Below are positions 1 to 7,242 of a DNA stretch of 20,510 bases, in pieces. Positions within the stretch are counted from its first letter, which is position 1. Every line of letters begins with the position of its first letter. The translations under genes were made by a program, and so were the position numbers. This DNA is from Candidatus Dadabacteria bacterium RIFCSPHIGHO2_12_FULL_53_21 (lineage in GTDB: Bacteria; Desulfobacterota_D; UBA1144; Nemesobacterales; UBA2774): assembly GCA_001775255.1 (NCBI GenBank), contig MFCJ01000118.1:16936-37445 (forward strand), given 5' to 3'. The notes below the pieces were generated by a model, which saw only the letters and a program-made list of their open reading frames with translations, had not been told where the DNA came from and searched no databases.

Positions 1-2
1 AT

Positions 3-821
3 AATGCCGGAAGCAGGCAGTCCTTTGATAACTCCGGTTTCAGCCAGAACAGGGACGATTTCGGCGGGGACCAGGACAACACCGGCATGACCGGCCGCCA
101 GGACATGAGCCAGGACCGCGCCCTGCAGTCGGATAACGGGCAGAATGCTAACAGGACGAACGACAACCCCAATGCGAATAATGCGAACAAGACGAACAGC
201 AACAGCACGAACACAAACCCGAATAACAAAAACAACACCAATAACACTAACAATAAAAACAACAACGATAACAACAATAACAACAACAATAATAATAATA
301 ATAATAACGACAATAATAATTACACCCACAACACCTACAATAACTACTGGGGCGGTTACTGGGGATCGTGGGGCGGTTATTACGGCGGCTGGGCCTTCGC
401 GGGCGGCCTTGCCATGGGCGCGGCTATAGCGAGCGTCCCGGCAAGCTCGACGACCGTCTATGTTTCGGGAAACCCGTTCTACTACTCTGACGGCGTCTAT
501 TACGCCCCACAGGACAACCAGTACGTGGTCGTTCCTCCCCCTCCGGGCGCAGTGGTTAATACGCTTCCGCCCTCATGCGACTCGATTTACGCGGGGGATG
601 ATCAGTACTTCGACTGCGGCGGGGCGTTTTACTCATCCGCTGACGCGGGTTTTCAGGTCGTTCAGCCCCCCGTAGGCGCGACTGTGGACTCTCTTCCCGA
701 GGGAGCCCAGCAGAAGGTCATAAACGGGACTACATATTACCTCTTCGGCGCGGCTTATTATCAGCCGTTCTACAGCGGGAGCAGCGTCATTTACCAGATA
801 GTCTCCGACCCGACGGCATAA
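3..821 (+). CDS. Asn-rich, Gly/Tyr-rich putative secreted protein (5' partial)
   Basis: The reading frame is open from the left edge through to the TAA at 819-821, so the true start lies outside the window. The peptide before the first in-window ATG (position 87) has the same N/Q/D/G-rich composition, which argues that the ATG is internal. Order of parts: a hydrophilic Q/N/D-rich stretch; a nearly pure Asn tract of about 45 residues; a Gly/Trp/Tyr segment (WGGYWGSWGGYYGGW); a short Ala/Gly hydrophobic stretch; then three loose repeats in which a Tyr-rich G/Y unit (FYYSDGVYY, YFDCGGAFY, YYLFGAAYY) alternates with VVxPPxGAxVxxLP (seen twice). This C-terminal pattern resembles the DUF6515-type proteins found in Gram-negative bacteria, whose function is unknown to me. 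Export is likely but the signal peptide would be upstream. The family call is moderately sure; no function is claimed. Confidence 0.75.
   Translation, partial: NAGSRQSFDNSGFSQNRDDFGGDQDNTGMTGRQDMSQDRALQSDNGQNANRTNDNPNANNANKTNSNSTNTNPNNKNNTNNTNNKNNNDNNNNNNNNNNNNNDNNNYTHNTYNNYWGGYWGSWGGYYGGWAFAGGLAMGAAIASVPASSTTVYVSGNPFYYSDGVYYAPQDNQYVVVPPPPGAVVNTLPPSCDSIYAGDDQYFDCGGAFYSSADAGFQVVQPPVGATVDSLPEGAQQKVINGTTYYLFGAAYYQPFYSGSSVIYQIVSDPTA
222..320 (+). repeat. AAC/AAT triplet low-complexity tract encoding poly-Asn
   Basis: About 100 bases are almost entirely AAC and AAT codons with occasional AAA, ACC, ACT or GAT/GAC. Near 288-306 there are uninterrupted AAT units, which would be prone to slippage. 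It sits in frame inside the first gene and gives runs of up to 13 Asn. Use of both Asn codons suggests the amino-acid run is maintained at the protein level in addition to repeat expansion. Confidence 0.9.
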
Positions 822-835
822 TCGAACTTTCACTG

Positions 836-860
836 TCCCGTGAGGAAACCCCTCACGGGA
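836..860. terminator. Hairpin between convergent genes, likely bidirectional terminator
   Basis: A perfect 10-bp stem (TCCCGTGAGG at 836-845, its complement at 851-860) encloses a 5-nt loop. It lies between the stop of the Asn-rich gene and the stop of the P-type ATPase. On the plus strand it is followed by the T-rich TCATTTCTTC; the minus-strand side lacks a clear T run. It touches the ATPase stop codon directly. Confidence 0.65.
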
Positions 861-3530
861 TCATTTCTTCATCAGAGACTTGAGCGCCTGTCCGAGAAGG
901 AGCGGGAGAAGGCTCATTACGGCGATTAAAATCCAGCCGTTGCGGCCAGGGTTTACGACGCCCAGCACCTGAGCTGCGGGGTCTATGAATACCGCGGCCA
1001 GGGTCAGGAACACGCAGAGGGCCGCCGCCCCCCATACGTAACCGTTCCGGGTAACCTCGTTGTTGAAAAGCGCCGACCCGGGCCCCCGCATGTTGAACAC
1101 GTGGAATATCTGGGCGAAAGCGAGCGTGAGGAACGAGACCGACACCGATTCCTTTACGCCGAATCCGAGACCGTACACCGCTATCAGGAGTGCCCCGAGC
1201 ACGCTTGCCGTGATGAGCGCCCCGTAACCCGCGATGCCGAGCCATCTCCTCCGCGTTATGAGAGGCTCCTTCGGGTCCCTCGGGGGGAGGCTCATCACCC
1301 TGTCGTCACCCTCGCCCATTCCGAGCGCGAGGGCAGGGAATACGTCCGTCACGAGGTTGAGGAAGAGTATCTGAAGGGGGAGGAGGGGCAGGGGGAGAGG
1401 GGTGAGCGACGCCGCTGTTACGATCATTATTTCACTGACGTTGCAGGAAAGGAGGTAGAATATGAACTTTCTTATATTGCCGAAGATAATACGCCCCTGC
1501 TCGACCGCGTGCACTATTGTGGAGAACGAGTCGTCCTTTAGCACGACGTCTGCCGCCTCTCTGGCGACCTGGGTCCCGCGCATACCCATCGCGATGCCTA
1601 TGTCCGCCTGCTTGAGGGCGGGCGCGTCGTTCACGCCGTCCCCTGTCATCGCGACGACGAACCCTTCCCCCTGGTAAAACCTCACGAGCGCGAGCTTCTG
1701 CTCCGGGCTTACGCGCGCCAGTATCAGGGATTCGGCCACGCTCCTTTTGAACTCCCCGGGAAGCTCCTCTATCTTTTTCAGGTCCTTCCCGTGTATTACA
1801 GGCTCGTCGGCCCTTTCGGTAAGCCCGACCGCGAGGGCGATATTCCTGGCCGTGGCGGGGTGATCGCCCGTGACCATTACGACCTTTATGCCGGCCCTGA
1901 GGCACTGCCGGATAGCCTCCCTGATATCCGGGCGCGGCGGGTCGAGGAGGCACACCAGCCCGAGGAACGTGAGGTTCTTATACGGCCTCGTTTCGGGGTC
2001 CGTCACGGTTTTCTCGGCGTGCGCTATTACCCTCAAGCCGAGCGAGGCGAGCTCGTCGTTCTTTGCATGCCAGTACCCTTTTCTATCTTCCGTAAGGTCC
2101 GTCACTCCCATGGCCGTATGGATACGGTCGCAGCACGCGAGCACGGCGTCGGGGGCGCCTTTCACGGCGACCCGGAACCCTCCGCCTGATACATGGAACG
2201 TGGCCATCATGTTCACGAGCGTGTCGAAGGCCTCGACGCCCGATTCGGGGTATACCGACAGTAATGCGTCCCTGTCTATTCCCGCGCGCGCTCCCGCCCG
2301 CAGCAGCGCGATCTCGAGGGGGTCCCCTATGTCGCCCCCGTTTCCGGGATCCTTCCCGCCGAGACGAGCCCTGCTGCAGAGCACGCCGGTCTCTATGACC
2401 TTTACGGCGGCTTCGTCCGTGATGGAAGCGGTCTCCCTGCCGTCGATGAGGAATTTTCTGTCCTCACCCGTGAACTCAATCTTCCCTCCATCGGTAACTA
2501 TCGCCTCGACGGTCATCTTGTTCTCGGTGAGCGTGCCGGTCTTGTCGGTGCAGATCACGTTCGCCGCGCCCAGGGTCTCGACGGCGCCGAGCCGGTTGAC
2601 GAGCGCGTTGCGCCGCGCCATCCTCAGCATCCCCCTCGCGAGCGCTATCGTTGCGACCACGGGCAGGCCCTCCGGTATGGCCGCCACGGCGAGCGCTATC
2701 CCGGTCTTGATCATGAGGAGTATGTCCCTCCCCGTGAGGGCGCCTCCGATTATAACGGACGAGGCCAGGAGCAGGGTTACCCATATCAGCCTGTTCCCGA
2801 GCATGTCCAGTTTTTTTTCGATGGGGGTCTTGTCCTGCCCCGCTTTCTCCACGAGGACGCTTATCTTTCCGAGCTCGGTGCCGAGCCCTGTCGCCGTGAC
2901 GGCCCCCCTGCCCGAGCCTTTGGTGAGGGCGGTCCCCATGAACACCATGTTGCGCCGCTCGGCGAGCTCCGCTTCCCCGGTTATCGCGCCTGTACATTTT
3001 CTCACGGGGGTAGATTCGCCGGTGAGCGAGGATTCGTCCGATTCGACCCTCGATGCCTCGAGGAGCCTGATGTCGGCGGGGACTACGTCTCCCGCTTCGA
3101 GCAGTACCATGTCCCCCGGGACCAGGTCCTCGGCCTGTATTACGGAGACGTTCCCGCCCCGGAGCACTGTAGCTTCCACACGGACAAGCTTGTAGAGCGC
3201 CTCCATCGACCTCACGGCTTTTAGCTCCGTGAAAAATCCGATAGCCGCGTTCAAGATAATCACGACTATGATGGCTGCGCCTTCGGGCCAGTCGTCGAAT
3301 ACGAATGAAAGAATGGCCGCCCCCGCCAGCAGTAGGACAATAAGGCTCCTGAACTGTCCGAGCAGTATCGAGAGGACGCTTGCGGGCTCGGCCTCGACGA
3401 GGAGGTTCCTGCCGTATTCCATCAGACGGGCTTCGGCTTCGGGGCCGTCGAGTCCTTTGTCGGGGGATACCCCGAGCGCGGCCGCTATATCCTCTTCAGA
3501 AATCTTCCAGGGCTCTTTGATTGCCGTCAT
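861..3530 (-). CDS. P2A-type cation-transporting ATPase (Ca2+ pump-like)
   Basis: This 889-aa integral membrane P-type ATPase should couple ATP hydrolysis to cation export. Visible motifs: actuator SLTGES (168-173), phosphorylation site DKTGT with Asp329, nucleotide-binding KGAP (457-460), TGDH (554-557) and hinge TGDGVNDAP (629-637). Ion-site residues match SERCA-type Ca2+ pumps: PEGL in M4 (286-289), N697-V-S-E700 in M5 and N725-L-V-T728-D729 in M6. I therefore favour Ca2+ (possibly Mn2+) over Na+/K+ or heavy metals. The start was set at the ATG giving MTAIKEPW because the family N-terminus begins there; the frame stays open upstream to 3740 with unconvincing sequence. No strong Shine-Dalgarno is visible. 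It is the last gene of the operon from the CBS protein, 77 bp after the kinase fusion. The M. tuberculosis counterpart by context would be CtpF of the DosR regulon. Confidence 0.93.
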   Translation of the reverse strand: MTAIKEPWKISEEDIAAALGVSPDKGLDGPEAEARLMEYGRNLLVEAEPASVLSILLGQFRSLIVLLLAGAAILSFVFDDWPEGAAIIVVIILNAAIGFFTELKAVRSMEALYKLVRVEATVLRGGNVSVIQAEDLVPGDMVLLEAGDVVPADIRLLEASRVESDESSLTGESTPVRKCTGAITGEAELAERRNMVFMGTALTKGSGRGAVTATGLGTELGKISVLVEKAGQDKTPIEKKLDMLGNRLIWVTLLLASSVIIGGALTGRDILLMIKTGIALAVAAIPEGLPVVATIALARGMLRMARRNALVNRLGAVETLGAANVICTDKTGTLTENKMTVEAIVTDGGKIEFTGEDRKFLIDGRETASITDEAAVKVIETGVLCSRARLGGKDPGNGGDIGDPLEIALLRAGARAGIDRDALLSVYPESGVEAFDTLVNMMATFHVSGGGFRVAVKGAPDAVLACCDRIHTAMGVTDLTEDRKGYWHAKNDELASLGLRVIAHAEKTVTDPETRPYKNLTFLGLVCLLDPPRPDIREAIRQCLRAGIKVVMVTGDHPATARNIALAVGLTERADEPVIHGKDLKKIEELPGEFKRSVAESLILARVSPEQKLALVRFYQGEGFVVAMTGDGVNDAPALKQADIGIAMGMRGTQVAREAADVVLKDDSFSTIVHAVEQGRIIFGNIRKFIFYLLSCNVSEIMIVTAASLTPLPLPLLPLQILFLNLVTDVFPALALGMGEGDDRVMSLPPRDPKEPLITRRRWLGIAGYGALITASVLGALLIAVYGLGFGVKESVSVSFLTLAFAQIFHVFNMRGPGSALFNNEVTRNGYVWGAAALCVFLTLAAVFIDPAAQVLGVVNPGRNGWILIAVMSLLPLLLGQALKSLMKK

Positions 3531-3607
3531 AGTGTTATCGGTATTATGAGAATGGAGGAGCAATAGCACCCGGCCCCCCGGCTTAAACGGAAGCGCCGCG
3601 AGACGCG

Positions 3608-5218
3608 CTACGGCCTGGCCGGGGACGAGGCTCCCGCATCTATGATCTTTCTGAATAACGAGTCTAACAATTCGCGCCCCGGTCTCCCCGTATCGGCTTC
3701 GAAGTAACGCCCGCCCTTTATCTCGACAGGCTCCTCCCACTCGGCAAGGAACCTCGGCAGTAAAGCGGCCCCTGCGTCCGAGATGGAAAGGCCTTCCTTC
3801 TCTCTTCTCAAGAGCCTGAGCTCGACCTCGTCCAGGGCTGCGGTAGTCCTGACGAAATACACGCCGACCCCTTTAAGCCCGGCCTCACGGAGCAGGTAAT
3901 CCCTCCATACGCGTTTGGAGAAGCTCGCGTCGAGCACGACTAATCGGCTCCTATCAGCCTCGGCGAATGCGCGGCTGATTATCTCCCTGTAGGTCCTGTC
4001 CGTAACGCCGCTCGTGTATATGCCGCCTTCCCACCCCTCGTATCCCTTCTTCCCGGCGTGTGTCCCCGTGATCTCTTTTCTCACGGCGTCTGAAGATACC
4101 GTAACGCACGAGAGCTCCTCCGCGAGCATTCCGGCGAGGGTCGATTTCCCCGTGCCTATTATCCCGAACGTGACGATGACCGCGGGGTTCGATCCGAAAA
4201 GGGCGTATCTCAGCGCGAGCCTGAAGTACCGCCCGGCCTTCTTCAGGGACTGCTCCTTTTCGTCCCCGGGGACCTCCGGCTCGAAGGCCTTTATGCTCTC
4301 GACCTTGCCCCTTACGAACGCCCTGTAGCATTTATAGAAGTCGATGACGCCGTACATGCCCGGATCGTCCATCAGCCGCGCAACCTCCGCGACGATAAAG
4401 CGCGAGAGCCCGTGGTAGCCGTTATAATCGAGGTCCATCGCGAGGAAGGCGATGTCCGAAGCCGTGTCGATGTATCTGAACCTCTCGTTGAACTCGATGC
4501 AGTCGTAAATGCAGATACCGTCCCGGTTTATACAGATATTGCCCAAGTGCAGGTCGCCGTGGCAGTCCTTTATGAACCCGTCTTCCATGCGTTTGAGGAA
4601 GAGCCCCTGATTGTCCAGAAAGAACCGCTCGTTATAATAACAGAGCGCGTCGTACGCGAATTGCGTGATGGTACTGCCCGCGAACTTTCGGGAGAGAGAG
4701 AGGTTCTCGTCTATGTTCACCCTTATCCTCTCGGGGAGTCCATATACGGCGACCTCGCCGCGACGGGGCTGGGAAAGATAAAAATCGACCAGCTTCCGGG
4801 CGATCCGCCTCAAGTCCTCCTCTCCGGTTCCGCCCCCCCGCAGCATGTTGAGCAGGAACCCGCTTTCCGGGAGCTCCCTCATCTTGACGGCGTACTCGAC
4901 GACGGCGCCCGACCCGCCGATGGAGAGCGCTCGGTCCCTGAATGTAATTACTTCGACGCCCAGGTATACGCCCGGGCAGAGCCTCCTGTTGAGCTCGACC
5001 TCCGCGGAGCAGAAGTGCTTTCTCTTTTCCAGGGTGCTGAAGTCGAGGAAACCCAGGTTTACCGGTTTTTTGACCTTGTACACGTACGGAGCGGCTATGA
5101 ATATATCGGATATGTGCGTCTGCAGGTGTGTGACGCCCGAGGGCCTGTGCGCGTACGAAGAGGGGTCGAGCAGAAAATCGATTAAGCACTGTCTTGCCGT
5201 GTTTTCACTGCCAGGCAT
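3608..5218 (-). CDS. Bifunctional APH-like kinase / P-loop ATP-binding protein
   Basis: The 536-aa protein has two parts. The N-terminal half (about 1-310) is aminoglycoside-phosphotransferase-like, with catalytic loop HGDLHLGN (220-227), a downstream YDCIEF metal-binding segment (238-243), and DTASDIAFLAMDLD. The C-terminal half (about 345-536) is a P-loop kinase with Walker A GIIGTGKST (352-360), then SSD (375-377) and an Arg-rich lid region (LRLLRREK), as in the zeta-toxin/gluconate-kinase-like AAA_33 fold. The fusion is a known family (M. tuberculosis Rv2004c is one, from memory). The substrate is unknown; despite the domain name nothing here indicates antibiotic resistance. It lies 21 bp downstream of the USP gene at 5240-6148 and upstream of the ATPase in one transcription direction, consistent with a stress operon. 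Confidence 0.9.
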   Translation of the reverse strand: MPGSENTARQCLIDFLLDPSSYAHRPSGVTHLQTHISDIFIAAPYVYKVKKPVNLGFLDFSTLEKRKHFCSAEVELNRRLCPGVYLGVEVITFRDRALSIGGSGAVVEYAVKMRELPESGFLLNMLRGGGTGEEDLRRIARKLVDFYLSQPRRGEVAVYGLPERIRVNIDENLSLSRKFAGSTITQFAYDALCYYNERFFLDNQGLFLKRMEDGFIKDCHGDLHLGNICINRDGICIYDCIEFNERFRYIDTASDIAFLAMDLDYNGYHGLSRFIVAEVARLMDDPGMYGVIDFYKCYRAFVRGKVESIKAFEPEVPGDEKEQSLKKAGRYFRLALRYALFGSNPAVIVTFGIIGTGKSTLAGMLAEELSCVTVSSDAVRKEITGTHAGKKGYEGWEGGIYTSGVTDRTYREIISRAFAEADRSRLVVLDASFSKRVWRDYLLREAGLKGVGVYFVRTTAALDEVELRLLRREKEGLSISDAGAALLPRFLAEWEEPVEIKGGRYFEADTGRPGRELLDSLFRKIIDAGASSPARP

Positions 5219-5239
5219 CTGATCCCGCGGTTGAATTTA

Positions 5240-6148
5240 TTAAGGCCTTAACGACAGTACGGAGCATGGGGATTCCTGGATCATCCTCTCCGTGACGCTC
5301 CCGAGCACGAGCCTCTTCAGTCCCGTCCTCGCGTGCGTGTTGATTACTATGAGGTCGGCGTTATTCCTCGATGCGTAATTCGCGACCGATATCGCGGGGC
5401 TGAGCCCGTGTATCACGTCAGTCTTTATACCGCCTTTTACGGCTGCGCCGTGCGAGCTATCGTATTTAGCCTTGATTTCTTCCGTCCTTTCCCGGAGCTC
5501 CTTCACGGACTGCTTTATGACTATATCGAGCGCGCTCGCCGGCATGTCCTGTGCGTACATATCGAGCCTGAGCGCATAGACGGCCGTCACGCCCGCGCCG
5601 GTCATGCCCGCAAGGTCGAGGGCGCAATTGAGCGCGGTCTCGTTGTCGTCGGCCAGGTCTATCGGGACCACTATACTGCTGATTTTTATCTCTTTACCGG
5701 GTTCGGGCCTCTTGGCCGCGAGCACGGGGATGTGCGAGGACTTCAGCACCTTCACAGTCTCGCTCCCTACCATCATGCTCTCTATGAGTCCGTGCCCCTG
5801 TTTGCCCATTACAATGATGTCCGCTTTTCTCAAACGGGAGAACTCCCTTATCTTATCGCTGGGTATTCCTTTCAGTATGACGCCGTCGAACTTTATCCCC
5901 GAGTGAAGGAGCTCGTTCCTGACCTCCACGAACCTGTCGCTCACCCTTCGTTCCACCTTAGACTGCCATTCCCGGAATTCCTCGTCCTCGTCCCTGAGGG
6001 ATTCGAACAGGAGCTGTACCGGCAGCGGTATGACGTGCACGCCGATGATCTCCGCGCCCGTGAGCTTCGCCAGGTATTTCGCGTATTCGAGAGCGAGCTC
6101 GGCCTCGCCCGACCCGTCGGTAGCCCAGAGAATCCTTTTTATGTCCAT
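5240..6148 (-). CDS. Universal stress protein, two UspA domains (class A in this locus)
   Basis: The 302-aa cytoplasmic protein has two UspA folds, about 1-146 and 154-302, each starting with a beta strand of the I-x-x-I(V)-(L/V)-x-x-(T/I)-D type (KRILWATDGS, SSIVVPIDLA). Domain 1 has the full ATP-binding motif G-x2-G-x9-G-S (G115, G118, G128, S129; MGKQGHGLIE). Domain 2 reads NTHA-x9-GS, so both leading glycines are replaced and only the GS end remains. Domain 1 therefore probably binds ATP and domain 2 may not. It closely resembles the USP at 9837-10736. It is the second gene of the CBS-led operon, 108 bp after the CBS gene; that gap shows no clear promoter to me. The ATG start fits the family; the ribosome site is weak. 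Confidence 0.93.
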   Translation of the reverse strand: MDIKRILWATDGSGEAELALEYAKYLAKLTGAEIIGVHVIPLPVQLLFESLRDEDEEFREWQSKVERRVSDRFVEVRNELLHSGIKFDGVILKGIPSDKIREFSRLRKADIIVMGKQGHGLIESMMVGSETVKVLKSSHIPVLAAKRPEPGKEIKISSIVVPIDLADDNETALNCALDLAGMTGAGVTAVYALRLDMYAQDMPASALDIVIKQSVKELRERTEEIKAKYDSSHGAAVKGGIKTDVIHGLSPAISVANYASRNNADLIVINTHARTGLKRLVLGSVTERMIQESPCSVLSLRP

Positions 6149-6256
6149 ATCAGTCTCACTTTAAAGAATTATTTCCCTCTTCCCGCCGCATGAGCGCATG
6201 TCCGCCAAGGCCATTTAATTTTACCACAATATGCCCCGGCATGTCCGGTCCCTGCT

Positions 6257-6706
6257 TCAGAGGACCTTCGATTTACTGCTGAGGGCCATGGCGAGGTTTA
6301 CTAGCTCCGTAGCCACGACGACTATAAGGTCGTCCACCGACACTATGCCTACGAGCTTGATCCCGCGCGTTACGGGGAGCCTCCTGATGGAATTCACCGA
6401 TAGAACGCTGAGCATCTCGAATAAGTCCGTTTCCTCGTCTACGGTTACGGGGTCCTTCGTCATTATCTCCTCGACGGTTATCTCGTCCGGGTTTATACCC
6501 TCCGCAATCGCGGAAACGACGAGGTCCCTGTCCGTGATAATGCCGACCGGCCTCGTGTCGCCGTCCACGACAACGAGCGCCCCTATGTCCTCGTTCATCA
6601 TCAGGTAAGCCGCTTCTGTAAGCGCGGCAGTGGGCGAAACCGTTACGACGTTCCTGTTTATGACCTCGCTCAGGAGCTCGGCCCGGGTTTTTCTTTTTCC
6701 GCTCAT
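6257..6706 (-). CDS. Tandem CBS-domain protein
   Basis: The 149-aa protein consists of a CBS pair: CBS1 about 13-66 (ending GIITDRDLV) and CBS2 about 80-135 (ending GIVSVDDLI). Such stand-alone pairs bind adenine nucleotides or act as redox/energy sensors. No further domain is present; the C-terminus is a short helix. The start was set at the ATG giving MSGKRKTR rather than the ATG seven codons upstream, because AGGAGG sits 9 bases before it and the upstream ATG overlaps that site. It is the first gene after a sigma-54 promoter and leads the operon to the USP, kinase fusion and Ca2+-type ATPase. By content it parallels M. tuberculosis Hrp1 (Rv2626c), a DosR-regulated CBS protein, from memory. 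Confidence 0.92.
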   Translation of the reverse strand: MSGKRKTRAELLSEVINRNVVTVSPTAALTEAAYLMMNEDIGALVVVDGDTRPVGIITDRDLVVSAIAEGINPDEITVEEIMTKDPVTVDEETDLFEMLSVLSVNSIRRLPVTRGIKLVGIVSVDDLIVVVATELVNLAMALSSKSKVL

Positions 6707-6746
6707 GATAACCTGCCTCCTCATCAAATATATATGATTGATTATT

Positions 6747-6761
6747 GCAACATTAATGCCA
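6747..6761 (-). promoter_or_regulatory. Sigma-54 promoter for the CBS-USP-kinase-ATPase operon
   Basis: On the minus strand TGGCATTAATGTTGC (then A) matches TGGCAC-N5-TTGC(A/T) at all positions but the last of the first block, with the obligatory 10-bp spacing between GG and GC. The predicted transcription start is about 6735, giving a 29-nt leader before the ATG at 6706. Known for the class: transcription needs RpoN and an ATP-driven enhancer-binding protein. Confidence 0.75.
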
Positions 6762-6827
6762 TATCGGCGGTTCGAGATTAGCGTATGAAAACGGGTACTA
6801 ACCGTTCTGACCGGGGGTCCTCTATGT

Positions 6828-6852
6828 CATCTGTCGCATTTTATGACACATG
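6828..6852. promoter_or_regulatory. Inverted repeat, candidate activator site shared by divergent promoters
   Basis: The arms CAT-n-TGTC and GACA-n-ATG flank a 9-bp AT-rich centre (core CTGTCGCATTTTATGACAC). Its centre is about 89 bp upstream of the predicted plus-strand start (6929) and about 105 bp upstream of the predicted minus-strand start (6735), the usual distance for sigma-54 enhancer sites. A similar core occurs upstream of the Hsp20 gene at 12286-12304. Confidence 0.5.
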
Positions 6853-6902
6853 GTGTAACTTACATGGATGAAATTTCCATTGTTTATAGAGGGATTTCGG
6901 AG

Positions 6903-6917
6903 TGGCACTGTTTTTGC
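6903..6917 (+). promoter_or_regulatory. Sigma-54 promoter for the 80-aa protein gene
   Basis: TGGCACTGTTTTTGC matches TGGCAC-N5-TTGC exactly, with 10 bp between the GG and GC elements. The predicted start is about 6929, giving a 46-nt leader before the ATG at 6975. Confidence 0.78.
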
Positions 6918-6927
6918 CATTATGTAG

Positions 6928-6953
6928 AAACGTCACAAGAGGAAAACGTCACA
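6928..6953 (+). repeat. Direct repeat AAACGTCACA in the leader
   Basis: AAACGTCACA occurs exactly twice, at 6928-6937 and 6944-6953 (16-bp period), starting at the predicted sigma-54 transcription start and ending 21 bases before the start codon. It may be a regulator or RNA-binding site; role unknown. Confidence 0.6.
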
Positions 6954-6974
6954 CGGGCTTGACCGGAGGCATGT

Positions 6975-7217
6975 ATGTCCGATTACTGCAACCTGTATCT
7001 GATCGATACCCTTTATAACTCCGATAGGGACGCGACCGAAGTCACGTTCGGGTACATCGAAAAGGAGGAGCAGGTGAAGGGCAGAATTATGTCGCTCAGG
7101 GTCATAGTCAACGTGCCGGGGCATAAGAACGACACGAAAGGCGCGGCAGAAGAGGGGCTGGTCAAAGCGAGGGAGCTGATAACAAGGGCCGGGGCTGCTC
7201 CGTTCGAAGCCGAATGA
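6975..7217 (+). CDS. Unrecognised 80-aa protein under a sigma-54 promoter
   Basis: This small ORF starts at an ATG with GGAGG five bases upstream. The protein (MSDYCNLYLIDTLY at the N-terminus) looks like an alpha/beta cytoplasmic polypeptide: a predicted beta-rich first half (TEVTFGYIEK, RIMSLRVIVNV) and a C-terminal amphipathic helix (EEGLVKARELITRA). No signal peptide, membrane segment or metal motif is visible; the single Cys is at position 5. I do not recognise the family. Codon use matches the neighbours. It is the only plus-strand gene in the stress block, diverging from the CBS operon and converging on the K+ channel gene. The sigma-54 promoter and strong ribosome site make it a likely real gene. 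Confidence 0.75.
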   Translation: MSDYCNLYLIDTLYNSDRDATEVTFGYIEKEEQVKGRIMSLRVIVNVPGHKNDTKGAAEEGLVKARELITRAGAAPFEAE

Positions 7218-7219
7218 GG

Positions 7220-7242
7220 GTCCGGCGTCCTACCCGCCGGAC
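7220..7242. terminator. Hairpin at convergent gene ends
   Basis: A perfect 8-bp GC-rich stem (GTCCGGCG at 7220-7227 and its complement at 7235-7242) has a 7-nt loop that contains the K+ channel stop codon (7230-7232). It lies just after the stop of the 80-aa gene. Neither side has a T run, so it may act as an mRNA 3'-end stabiliser or a factor-dependent terminator. Confidence 0.45.

Noticed and set aside
222..320. CRISPR-like or minisatellite array
   Set aside because: The periodicity is three bases and in frame with a coding sequence; there are no unique spacers.
145..429. Thr/Ile-rich frame overlapping the Asn-rich gene
   Set aside because: It is the AAC/AAT repeat read one base out of frame.
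1870..3195. Long plus-strand open frame of about 440 codons opposite the P-type ATPase
   Set aside because: It is the antisense of a clear P-type ATPase with all motifs; its translation is Ser/Pro/Ala-rich low complexity with no domain, as expected for a shadow in high-GC DNA.
3608..5218. Aminoglycoside resistance gene
   Set aside because: The APH-like half is fused to a P-loop kinase and sits in a stress operon; the APH fold is shared by many kinases with other substrates.
6933..7124. Minus-strand 63-codon frame opposite the 80-aa gene
   Set aside because: It has no ribosome site or recognisable protein, and the plus frame has both a promoter and a GGAGG.
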